A stretch of DNA of 13,090 bases from CAIZGX01 sp044371675 (lineage in GTDB: Bacteria; Bacteroidota; Bacteroidia; Flavobacteriales_D; Sanyastnellaceae). The notes under the pieces were generated by a model. That model ran no database searches and was not told where the DNA came from. It saw only the letters and a list, made by a program, of their open reading frames with translations. Both the position numbers and the translations under genes were made by a program. Position 1 is the stretch's first letter; the number at the start of each line of letters is the position of its first letter. The stretch spans positions 1-13,090 of the forward strand of contig JBILTF010000065.1 in the NCBI GenBank assembly GCA_044371675.1, read 5' to 3'. Positions 1 to 5,852 of this stretch are shown here, piece after piece.

Positions 1-543
1 TTGCTGAACGATCTTGAAAATAATACGGAACACGCCGAAACTCGTGCAATTTCATTTCTCAATAAATGGTTCAAATCATTGAGTGATACCTCATCCGTTT
101 TCGAAAAACTAAGCAGACCACTTCGCGTTTGCGGAATGGTAGAAAACACGGGAGAGCTGGGCGGTGGTCCATTTTGGGTAAGGGATGAAAGCGGAGTTGA
201 ATCGAAACAAATCATTGAAAAAGCTCAAATCAAAAAGGACGACCCTAATCAGCTCGCCATTTTTGAAAATTCAACACATTTCAACCCCGTTGATTTAGTT
301 TGTCATTTCCTAGATCACAAGGGAAATAAATACAATTTAGAAGACTACCGCAATCCTACAGCAGCCTTGATTAGCGAAAAGCTTATGTTAGGAACCCGCA
401 CGAATGTGATTGAACTTCCTGGGTTGTGGAATGGAAGTATGTGGGGTTGGAATACAGTCTTTGTTGAAATTCCTTCTAGCGTTTTTCATCCTGTGAAAAC
501 TGTAAACGACCTGCTAAAAAGCGGACATAAGCCCAAGGCTTAA
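1..543 (+). CDS. DUF4301 family protein, C-terminal part (5' end outside window)
   Basis: Open from the first base to TAA at 541-543, so the first codon here is not the true start. The 180 visible residues look like the C-terminal third or so of the roughly 500-aa DUF4301 proteins common in Bacteroidota. Recognisable blocks are RPLRVCGMVENTGELGGGPF (residues 40-59), FNPVDLVCHFLDHKG (about 94-108) and the C-terminal NPTAALISEKLMLGTRTNVI, followed by ELPGLWNGSMWGWNTVFVEI and VKTVNDLL. No signal peptide or membrane segment lies in the visible part, suggesting a cytoplasmic protein. No biochemical function of the family is known to me and none is proposed. The stop codon overlaps that of the convergent ABC ATPase gene at the palindrome TTAA (540-543), leaving no intergenic space. 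The family call rests on remembered motif similarity. Confidence 0.8.
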   Translation: MLNDLENNTEHAETRAISFLNKWFKSLSDTSSVFEKLSRPLRVCGMVENTGELGGGPFWVRDESGVESKQIIEKAQIKKDDPNQLAIFENSTHFNPVDLVCHFLDHKGNKYNLEDYRNPTAALISEKLMLGTRTNVIELPGLWNGSMWGWNTVFVEIPSSVFHPVKTVNDLLKSGHKPKA

Positions 544-1139
544 CTCAGCGTCCAAACGTCTGAACACCCAGTCAATTCGGACTCTGAAGCGTTCGAAGCA
601 ACAACGACTGTTTTGTTTTTCCTGCTTGAAACAACAAATTCAGAAAACCATTTTTCCGCATCTTTATCGAGGTGTGCGCAAGGTTCATCAAGGAACACAC
701 ACGAAACATCAGCTAAAAGAGCAGTTCCCAACTTCACGCGTTGTTTCATTCCGCTTGAAAAATACTTCAACTCTTTATTCCCGTGTTTTTCAAGTTGAAG
801 AATTTCGGGAATTTCATTGACTGCAAATGTTCCTTCGAAAGGTTTGAGTCCATGCGTAAACTGTAAATGTTCCAATAAGGTAAAATCCTCGTAAAGCCCC
901 ATGGCTGGTGAGCAAAGGGAGATATGTTTCCAAACTTGGTCAGAAGAAATTCCAGCGTAAGTCACCAGACCTTCTGAGGCAGATAGATATCCCGAAATAA
1001 TTTGAACGAGTGTTGATTTCCCCGAGCCGTTTTGACCTACAATTCCAATGTGATCTCCAGAATGTAGGGTCCTATTCAGGTGGCGAAAAATGTATTTTCC
1101 ACCGAACTTCTTTCCAATATCTTGAAGTTCTATTTGCAC
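540..1139 (-). CDS. ABC transporter ATP-binding protein, non-canonical (no Q-loop Gln or H-loop His)
   Basis: 199-aa stand-alone nucleotide-binding domain. Visible motifs: Walker A GQNGSGKST (residues 35-43), signature SSGMKQRV (128-135), Walker B CVFLDE (147-152) with catalytic Glu152, and D-loop HLD (156-158). Two usual features are absent. The Q-loop region reads SLCSPAMGLYEDF (about 74-86) without the expected Gln, and the switch-His position reads VVASNAS with Asn183. As I recall, related ABC ATPases next to lpxA in other Bacteroidota share the Asn, so it looks like a family trait rather than decay. There is no membrane domain in the protein and no permease gene nearby. It starts with GTG (1139-1137), two bases after the lpxA stop, so it is probably co-translated with the lipid A genes. 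A role in LPS or envelope transport is only a guess from context; a non-transport ABC role is also possible. Confidence 0.88.
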   Translation of the reverse strand: MQIELQDIGKKFGGKYIFRHLNRTLHSGDHIGIVGQNGSGKSTLVQIISGYLSASEGLVTYAGISSDQVWKHISLCSPAMGLYEDFTLLEHLQFTHGLKPFEGTFAVNEIPEILQLEKHGNKELKYFSSGMKQRVKLGTALLADVSCVFLDEPCAHLDKDAEKWFSEFVVSSRKNKTVVVASNASESELTGCSDVWTLS

Positions 1140-1141
1140 CT

Positions 1142-1921
1142 TTATGTGGTCTGTGCGCCCCGGACTACACCCTTTTCAGAGCGTTGAATGAACCCGAGAA
1201 CGATTTGTTTTTCATCTGAATCCGGAAACGAATCAACGATTTGCTTTACTCCTGCAACAACTGTGTTGTTATGCACGAATAAAACTCTGTAGATATCTTC
1301 CAATCGAGAAACCTGCTCGTCTGAATAACCTCTTCTACGAAGGCCAATGCTGTTAACCCCTATGTAGCTCAATGGTTCGCGAGCTACCTTTATGTAAGGA
1401 GGAACGTTCTTTCGCACCAAAGAACCTCCTGCAATAAATGAGTGGTCTCCAATTTCAATGAATTGTTGAACAGCAACAACACCTTCAATTACCACCCAAT
1501 TTCCAATGGTTACGTGTCCTGCAATATTTGCTGAATTCGCAATAACACAATTGTCGCCTACAAAAGCGTCATGCGCTAAATGCACGTATGCCATGAGCAG
1601 ACAGTTGCTTCCAACCTTTGTGGTCATGCGGTCCTTTGTTCCGCGGTTTAGCGTACAGCACTCGCGAATGGTCGTATTGTCACCTATTTCAACTGTTGTT
1701 TTTTCCCCTGCAAATTTCAAATCTTGCGGAATCGCCGAGATTACAGCCCCTGGGAAAATACGACAGTTCTTACCAATTCGCGCCCCGTCCATAATGGTTA
1801 CATTCGGGCCAATCCATGTACCATCACCAATAATAACATCGCTGTAAATTGTTGTGAATGGACCTATTTCAACGCCATTACCAATTTTAGCATCTGGATG
1901 AATTTGTGCTAAGTTGTTCAT
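1142..1921 (-). CDS. lpxA: Acyl-ACP--UDP-N-acetylglucosamine O-acyltransferase LpxA
   Basis: 259 aa, close to the 262 aa of E. coli LpxA. It catalyses the first step of lipid A synthesis in the cytoplasm, moving a 3-hydroxyacyl chain from ACP to the 3-OH of UDP-GlcNAc. The N-terminal two thirds show hexapeptide repeats of a left-handed beta helix (for example IGNGVEIGPF, IGDGTWIGPN, IGDNTTIREC). The catalytic segment VHLAHD contains His117, matching E. coli His125; His114 and His136 match His122 and His144. The chain-length-ruler position (E. coli Gly173) is Gly165, and the C-terminal helical part begins near SIGLRRRGYS (191-200). Odd point: E. coli His160 (VHQF) is Gln152 here (VQQF, codon CAA). 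The ATG overlaps the TGA of lpxC-fabZ (ATGA, 1918-1921), indicating translational coupling. Confidence 0.97.
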   Translation of the reverse strand: MNNLAQIHPDAKIGNGVEIGPFTTIYSDVIIGDGTWIGPNVTIMDGARIGKNCRIFPGAVISAIPQDLKFAGEKTTVEIGDNTTIRECCTLNRGTKDRMTTKVGSNCLLMAYVHLAHDAFVGDNCVIANSANIAGHVTIGNWVVIEGVVAVQQFIEIGDHSFIAGGSLVRKNVPPYIKVAREPLSYIGVNSIGLRRRGYSDEQVSRLEDIYRVLFVHNNTVVAGVKQIVDSFPDSDEKQIVLGFIQRSEKGVVRGAQTT

Positions 1922-3339
1922 GCCTTTTCAGTTATTTGTGCAGGCACCTTATCCTTTACAACTTGGGCCAACATAGTTGCTTCACCCACTTCTTTGCCGT
2001 TCACGTAGGCCACACCGCGCATATTTACCAAGCCTCTTCGAATAGGAGATTCCAATTTCAAATGGAAAATAACTGTATCGCCTGGCAGTACTTTTTGTTT
2101 GAATTTCACTCCGTCAATTTTCATGAAGTAAGTGCTGTATAGCTCTGGGTCTTCCACTTGACTTAAAGCGAAGATTCCACCCACCTGCGCCATAGCTTCA
2201 ATTTGCAAAACACCTGGCATTACGGGGTTGTCTGGGAAATGTCCCTGAAAGAACGGCTCGTTCATCGTAACGTTCTTCAACCCAACGATACTTTCGTTGT
2301 CCATTGCAATAATGCGATCGACTAACAAAAATGGGTATCGATGAGGAAGCATTTGGCTAATTTGATTAATATCAAAAACAGTCTTCGTTAAATCAAACGT
2401 AACGTTAGACTGACGCTTTTTGTCCCACGCCTTAAGCACCTTTGCAAAAGCAACGTTTCCATGGTGACCAGGTCGCGCCGCTAAAATATGTCCTCGGATG
2501 AACTTTCCAGTGAGGGCCAAATCTCCAACAATATCAAGCAGCTTGTGACGAGCAGGTTCGTTTTCGTATTGAAGTTTAATGGTGTTCAACACCCCTATTC
2601 CTTCAACCTTTACATCTATCTCTTCCCGGCCTAATTCCTTCAAAATATCTTTAATTTGACCTTCTGTATACTCCTTATCTACCATAACAATGGCATTGTC
2701 CAAGCTTCCGCCCTTAATAAGGCCATTCTTTGCTAAAAGTTCCAATTCACGCAAGAACACAAATGTTCTGCACTTTGAAATCTCACTTGAAAACTGTCCT
2801 AAATTATACATTTGAGCATGCTGAGTTCCCAATATCGGTGAATTATAGTCAACCATTACAGTTACTCTGTATTCCCCTCCATTCGTTGGAACCGCTAATA
2901 TTTCAACACCTTTTTCAGTATCTTCAAATGCAATATTCTCGTCTAATACAATGTATTTTCTTTCTGCGTTTTGATCTTCAAATCCGCCTGCTTCAATGGC
3001 CTCAACAAAGGGCCACGAGCTGCCATCCATGATTGGAATTTCTGGTCCAGTCACTTGAAGCAGAGCATTGTCTACAAAGCTTCCGTACAAGGCCGCTAAA
3101 ACATGCTCTGTTGTATAAACACGAGCACCATTTTGCTCAAGAGTTGTCCCTCTTTGAGTTCCAACCACACGATCACAATCCGCATCAATAATTGGCGCAC
3201 CTTCTATATCTACTCGCTGAAACTTATAGCCGTGATTCTCTGGTGCCGGACAAATAGTAAGTGTTACCGGCTCTCCGGTGTGAAGGCCAACTCCTTTGAA
3301 TTCGATTGGCGATTTTAATGTTCTCTGTTTTGAAGACAT
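1918..3339 (-). CDS. lpxC: Bifunctional LpxC-FabZ: UDP-3-O-acyl-GlcNAc deacetylase / 3-hydroxyacyl-ACP dehydratase
   Basis: 473-aa fusion typical of Bacteroidota. Residues 1 to about 305 are LpxC, the zinc deacetylase that commits UDP-3-O-acyl-GlcNAc to lipid A. It begins with KQRTLKSPIEFKGVGLHTG; catalytic Glu78 and zinc ligand His79 lie in TTEHVLAAL, the other ligands His265 and Asp269 in RHKLLDIVGD, and a likely catalytic His292 in RPGHHGNV. Residues about 323-467 are FabZ, the hotdog-fold dehydratase of fatty acid elongation, with MLPHRYPFLLVDRI, GHFPDNPVMPGVLQIEAMAQ, active-site His367 and Glu381. The fusion ties hydroxyacyl-ACP use by lipid A synthesis to its competing dehydration. The start is fixed by alignment of the N-terminus with LpxC. 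lpxA follows with a 4-bp overlap. A promoter-like box sits only 4 nt upstream of the ATG. Confidence 0.97.
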   Translation of the reverse strand: MSSKQRTLKSPIEFKGVGLHTGEPVTLTICPAPENHGYKFQRVDIEGAPIIDADCDRVVGTQRGTTLEQNGARVYTTEHVLAALYGSFVDNALLQVTGPEIPIMDGSSWPFVEAIEAGGFEDQNAERKYIVLDENIAFEDTEKGVEILAVPTNGGEYRVTVMVDYNSPILGTQHAQMYNLGQFSSEISKCRTFVFLRELELLAKNGLIKGGSLDNAIVMVDKEYTEGQIKDILKELGREEIDVKVEGIGVLNTIKLQYENEPARHKLLDIVGDLALTGKFIRGHILAARPGHHGNVAFAKVLKAWDKKRQSNVTFDLTKTVFDINQISQMLPHRYPFLLVDRIIAMDNESIVGLKNVTMNEPFFQGHFPDNPVMPGVLQIEAMAQVGGIFALSQVEDPELYSTYFMKIDGVKFKQKVLPGDTVIFHLKLESPIRRGLVNMRGVAYVNGKEVGEATMLAQVVKDKVPAQITEKA

Positions 3340-3343
3340 GCTG

Positions 3344-3351
3344 CAAAATTA
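3344..3351 (-). promoter_or_regulatory. Candidate -7 promoter box of lpxC-fabZ
   Basis: On the minus strand this reads TAATTTTG, a full match to the Bacteroidota TAnnTTTG element. Only four bases (CAGC) separate it from the lpxC ATG, so transcription from it would give a leaderless or nearly leaderless mRNA. No clear TTG lies at the -33 position; a palindrome occupies that spacer instead. Confidence 0.45.
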
Positions 3352-3353
3352 GT

Positions 3354-3374
3354 GTGAATTCATTGGTAATTCAC
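3354..3374. promoter_or_regulatory. Inverted repeat upstream of lpxC (possible operator)
   Basis: Arms GTGAATT (3354-3360) and AATTCAC (3368-3374) are perfectly complementary around a 7-bp spacer. The repeat lies directly upstream of the candidate lpxC -7 box, in the 60-bp gap between tetR and lpxC, where a repressor could act. Whether any protein binds is unknown. Confidence 0.4.
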
Positions 3375-3399
3375 TTGATTTCGAATTGATTCTTACTGG

Positions 3400-3963
3400 T
3401 TATTTGCGGATAGCCTGAATAACAGCATCTGCCATTTCTCTTGCCTCTTTCTCTGAAATTTTCTTCTTCTCTACCACCTTCAAACGTACAACAGCAAAAA
3501 CACTTGAAAGAACATGTTCAAATTGAAAAGCAACATTCATTTTTTTGAATTTAGCGGATTTCTGACCTTCCTTTAGCAGGGCTGTTAAGGCCGAAAACGC
3601 ATCTTCCATTTCCTTGTTCTTGCTGTACAAAGGAGAGTTTCTATATTGAATAACAGCCAAATAACGCAACGGCGCTGAAGAAAAATAAACGTATAGCGCC
3701 ATCCACGCTTGTGTCAATCGCTGAGTTTCCTTTCCTTTAACTGAAAGTGATTCGTGCAGCGCGCGGGCAGCCTCTGTGCACGTTTCAACATAAAGACTCT
3801 CGAAGAGGTCTTCTTTGCTTGGAAAGTGGTGGTAAATTGTACCTACCGCAACGCCTGAAAGCTTGGCTAATTCAGACATTGGAGAAGCGTGAAAGCCTCC
3901 GTTTGAGATAAGTTTTAAAGCTGTGTTCACAACCTTGTCTCTTCTTGAAATTTCTTTTGCCAT
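3400..3963 (-). CDS. TetR/AcrR family transcriptional regulator
   Basis: 187 aa, a usual TetR length. The N-terminal DNA-binding domain (about residues 5-55) has the family pattern: RRDKVVNTALKLISNGGF, then a helix-turn-helix at about 28-46 (PMSELAKLSGVAVGTIYHHF), then PSKEDLFESLY. The C-terminal ligand domain (about 60-187) is helical and gives no clue to the ligand. The ATG at 3963 is followed directly by the conserved N-terminus and preceded by a strong Bacteroidota promoter and an 18-bp palindrome over the probable transcription start, indicating autorepression. The gene is divergent from yqeY and 60 bp upstream of lpxC-fabZ on the same strand, so readthrough into the lipid A genes or regulation of them is possible but unproven. 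Its target genes cannot be named from the sequence. Confidence 0.92.
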   Translation of the reverse strand: MAKEISRRDKVVNTALKLISNGGFHASPMSELAKLSGVAVGTIYHHFPSKEDLFESLYVETCTEAARALHESLSVKGKETQRLTQAWMALYVYFSSAPLRYLAVIQYRNSPLYSKNKEMEDAFSALTALLKEGQKSAKFKKMNVAFQFEHVLSSVFAVVRLKVVEKKKISEKEAREMADAVIQAIRK

Positions 3964-3964
3964 A

Positions 3965-3982
3965 ACCGAATGTTCGTTCGGT
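3965..3982. promoter_or_regulatory. Probable TetR operator (autoregulatory palindrome)
   Basis: ACCGAATGTTCGTTCGGT has perfect 6-bp outer arms (ACCGAA/TTCGGT) and an imperfect centre. Its form resembles operators of TetR-family repressors. It lies between the tetR -7 box and the tetR ATG, over the expected transcription start, so a bound regulator would block its own promoter. Confidence 0.65.
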
Positions 3983-4013
3983 CAAAGATATTTCCTTTTC
4001 TAAATAGCACCAA
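3983..4013 (-). promoter_or_regulatory. Promoter of the tetR-type gene
   Basis: On the minus strand TTG (4013-4011), a 20-bp spacer and TATCTTTG (3990-3983) match the Bacteroidota consensus TTG-N19/20-TAnnTTTG. The box ends 19 nt before the tetR ATG and abuts the palindrome at 3965-3982. This is one of the two best promoter matches in the window. Confidence 0.65.
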
Positions 4014-4055
4014 TGAAACTTTTCACCAACGACCTTTTAATAAAGAAGAAATTAG

Positions 4056-4063
4056 TAAATTTG
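4056..4063 (+). promoter_or_regulatory. Candidate -7 box for yqeY and the protease gene
   Basis: TAAATTTG matches TAnnTTTG and ends 20 nt before the yqeY ATG. No good TTG is visible at the -33 position. It lies about 75 bp from the TetR palindrome, so control of this promoter by the same repressor is not obvious. Confidence 0.4.
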
Positions 4064-4083
4064 CAGAACTAAAATTTGAACAT

Positions 4084-4533
4084 ATGTCAATACAAGAAAG
4101 AATCAATGAAGACCTAAAAACAGCCATGAAAGCTGGAGAGAAGGATAAATTAATGGCGCTTAGGGATATTAAAAGCAAGCTCCTTCTTGAAATGACCAAA
4201 GATGGGGGAGGTGACTCGGTAGACGACACAAGGTCGGTGGCTATCCTGAACAAGCTTTTCAAACAACGCCAAGAATCCATCGAAATCTATAAAACTCAAA
4301 ACCGTCCTGATCTTTTAGAAGAAGAGCAGCTGCAAGCCAATGTCATAGCAGCCTATCTGCCGGCGCAATTAACATCTGAGGAACTTGAAGCCGAAATCAA
4401 ACAATTCATTGCTCAAGTCGGTGCATGTTCTCCGAGCGATCTAGGAAAAGTAATGGGTGTTGCTTCAAAAGCCTTAACCGGTAAGGCCGATGGAAAAGCA
4501 ATTTCCGAAACAGTGAAGAGACTTTTAAGCTAG
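4084..4533 (+). CDS. yqeY: GatB/YqeY domain-containing protein
   Basis: 149 aa from ATG 4084, the usual length of stand-alone YqeY proteins. The frame stays open to 3970 upstream, but that part is not conserved-looking and crosses the intergenic promoter region, so 4084 (MSIQERINEDLKTAMKAGEK) is preferred. Typical features are the N-terminal helical bundle with KDKLMALRDIKSKLLLE, the central IEIYKTQNRPDLLEEE and IAAYLPAQLTSEELEAEI, and the C-terminal GKVMGVASKALTGKADGKAI. The fold is the YqeY/tail domain found at the end of GatB in the tRNA amidotransferase. A role near tRNA or amidotransferase biology is proposed for the family, but the free-standing protein is not well characterised. The stop lies 2 nt before the next ATG, so the two genes are probably one operon. 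Confidence 0.94.
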   Translation: MSIQERINEDLKTAMKAGEKDKLMALRDIKSKLLLEMTKDGGGDSVDDTRSVAILNKLFKQRQESIEIYKTQNRPDLLEEEQLQANVIAAYLPAQLTSEELEAEIKQFIAQVGACSPSDLGKVMGVASKALTGKADGKAISETVKRLLS

Positions 4534-4535
4534 TC

Positions 4536-4934
4536 ATGGACGTCATTGGTCGAAAAACCGTTATTCAACTTCCGGATTTAGGGGGGAATAATGTGCGCGC
4601 CAAAATAGATACGGGAGCTTTCCGCACCGCTGTGCATTGCGAATCTTTGGCTTTAAAAGAGATTAATGGAAAAGAAGTGTTGGAAGTTGTCATTGAGTGG
4701 GAGGCGGGTAATCCTGTAATTCTTCAATACAGTAAATATCAAAAAAGAACAATAAAAAACTCGTTCGGACAGACAGAAGACCGCTATTGTGTGCGAACAC
4801 TCATTTTGATTCACAAGAAAAAAATTCAATCTGAAATATCATTTACCAACAGATCAGGAATGCGATACCCCGTGTTGCTCGGAAGAAAAACAATTGGAAA
4901 AAAATTCTTGGTAGATGTCTCTTTGAAGAGCTAA
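4536..4934 (+). CDS. RimB-like retropepsin (PF05618, 'ATP-dependent zinc protease' family)
   Basis: 132 aa, full length for this small family. It carries the aspartic-protease-like motif AKIDTGAFRTAVHC (residues 22-35, Asp25-Thr-Gly-Ala) near the N-terminus and the typical ending YPVLLGRKTIGKKFLVDVS (about 111-129). Members were first annotated as ATP-dependent zinc proteases and are now regarded as retropepsin-like; in pseudomonads, RimB acts on the RimK glutamate ligase system that modifies ribosomal protein S6. No rimK gene is in this window, although the two are often adjacent. The ATG is 2 nt after the yqeY stop, so the proteins are probably made from one mRNA. There is no signal peptide, so it should be cytoplasmic. 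The family call is firm; a RimK partner is inferred. Confidence 0.85.
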   Translation: MDVIGRKTVIQLPDLGGNNVRAKIDTGAFRTAVHCESLALKEINGKEVLEVVIEWEAGNPVILQYSKYQKRTIKNSFGQTEDRYCVRTLILIHKKKIQSEISFTNRSGMRYPVLLGRKTIGKKFLVDVSLKS

Positions 4935-5132
4935 TAAAAAGAAGCCGCCTCTCCCAAAACGACCCCTTTTTAGAATCACTCTTTTTCATGCTAGACGAAA
5001 GAAGAATGAAAACCTTAACTATTTGAAAAACCTACTGTTTGGTTTTGAGGGAGAGTAAACTTATGAATGTTCTCTGTATCATTCATAGTTTTATACCCCT
5101 TCTATTAACCTAAGGTTACGTTTTTTTATTGT
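4935..5132. other. Structured intergenic region, possible small RNA or long leader
   Basis: I see no ORF with coding character here. There are several inverted repeats. CTCTCCC plus AAAAC (4949-4960) can pair with GTTTT (5042-5046) and GGGAGAG (5049-5055), with only GA bulged. Inside this, TTTTT (4967-4971) can pair with AAAAA (5026-5030), and TTTTCAT (4983-4989) with ATGAAAA (5006-5012). These stack into one long imperfect hairpin of about 107 nt with internal bulges. A separate hairpin TATGAAT/ATTCATA spans 5062-5087. No clear promoter or T-tract terminator was found for a separate transcript, so it may instead be the 3' end of the upstream operon. Confidence 0.4.
5106..5118. promoter_or_regulatory. 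Palindrome upstream of the recO promoter
   Basis: TAACCT-A-AGGTTA is a perfect 6+1+6 palindrome ending 14 bp before the recO -7 box, near where the -33 element would sit. This is a plausible operator position for repression or activation of recO-holB. No cognate protein can be named. Confidence 0.4.
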
Positions 5133-5140
5133 TATTTTTG
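5133..5140 (+). promoter_or_regulatory. Candidate -7 box of recO-holB
   Basis: TATTTTTG matches TAnnTTTG and ends 26 nt before the recO ATG. The expected -33 TTG is missing and the 5106-5118 palindrome lies there, which would fit a regulated promoter. Confidence 0.45.
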
Positions 5141-5145
5141 AAAGG

Positions 5146-5160
5146 CCCAATTTCATTGGG
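5146..5160 (+). promoter_or_regulatory. Small hairpin in the recO leader
   Basis: CCCAAT (5146-5151) and ATTGGG (5155-5160) form a perfect 6-bp stem with a TTC triloop. It ends 6 nt before the recO ATG. If transcription starts shortly after the -7 box at 5133-5140, the hairpin is the very 5' end of the mRNA, where it could affect translation or mRNA stability. Confidence 0.4.
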
Positions 5161-5166
5161 GAAAAT

Positions 5167-5829
5167 ATGAACGAACGAGTAAACGCATACGTACTTTCTA
5201 GCCGAAAATTCAAAGATTCACTTCGTTTGGCGCACGTGTTTACATTAGAATATGGCGTTCAAACATTTTTATTTCGAACAGGAAAAAAAGGAGAAAACAT
5301 CTCTTTCTTTCAGCCGCTCAACGCTATTCAATTTTCAGGAAAAAAATCAGATGGAAAATTGGAAATAGCAAAAGAAATGAGCCTTAGCGCTATCTACGCT
5401 GCCATTCCTTTTCATGTCGAAAAATCTACTGTTGCTCTTTTTATTTCTGAATTTCTCTACCGGTGCTTGCCCGAGCACTATGTGAATGAAGAGGTGTTCG
5501 AACTCATAAAAAAAACAACACAACGACTAGATAACGTTGAAAAAACCGGAACGCTACCCATTCACTTCATCGCGCAATTCGCTCTCGAAATGGGTTTCCT
5601 CAGCGAAGAATACGAGCTCACATTCGAAAACACACGCAGTGATGAGGCGCTACTTCACCAATCCCTTCAACTTTTCATCTCCACTCCCATAGAATCTGAG
5701 GTGATTAGTAGCCTAAATCGAGATCAACGCAAATCTCTCTTGGAAGAGCTTATTGCCTTTTGTTCGTCACATCTCGACACGTCCATTCGCCTGAATTCGT
5801 TAGAAATGTTTCACGAAATTTTCGATTAA
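5167..5829 (+). CDS. recO: DNA repair protein RecO
   Basis: 220 aa, slightly shorter than the roughly 240 aa common for RecO. RecO works in the RecFOR pathway, displacing SSB from single-stranded DNA, annealing strands and loading RecA. The N-terminal OB-fold (about residues 1-75) shows the family pattern NAYVLSSRKFKDSLRLAHVF and the basic stretch FRTGKKGE. The following helical region includes VALFISEFLYRCLPEHYVNE (about 89-108), the conserved part of the C-terminal domain, and HFIAQFALEMGFLSE (about 132-146). The four-Cys zinc site of many RecO proteins is absent, as in several Bacteroidota members. The ATG at 5167 gives the expected N-terminus. holB follows after 23 bp, probably in the same transcript. 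Confidence 0.92.
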   Translation: MNERVNAYVLSSRKFKDSLRLAHVFTLEYGVQTFLFRTGKKGENISFFQPLNAIQFSGKKSDGKLEIAKEMSLSAIYAAIPFHVEKSTVALFISEFLYRCLPEHYVNEEVFELIKKTTQRLDNVEKTGTLPIHFIAQFALEMGFLSEEYELTFENTRSDEALLHQSLQLFISTPIESEVISSLNRDQRKSLLEELIAFCSSHLDTSIRLNSLEMFHEIFD

Positions 5830-5852
5830 ACTTCTGTTATCTTCGCAATCAA

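Noticed and set aside
613..1219. Plus-strand ORFs of 61-69 codons opposite the ABC ATPase gene
   Set aside because: They are antisense to a clear gene, have no start context or family pattern, and are explained as frame shadows.
3970..4083. N-terminal extension of YqeY
   Set aside because: The 38 extra residues would cover the promoter region and the TetR palindrome side, and YqeY homologues start at the MSIQERI equivalent.
5760..5852. Longer HolB starting inside recO
   Set aside because: MRFENIIGQ at 5853 is the normal delta' N-terminus; the upstream 31 residues are recO sequence read in another frame.
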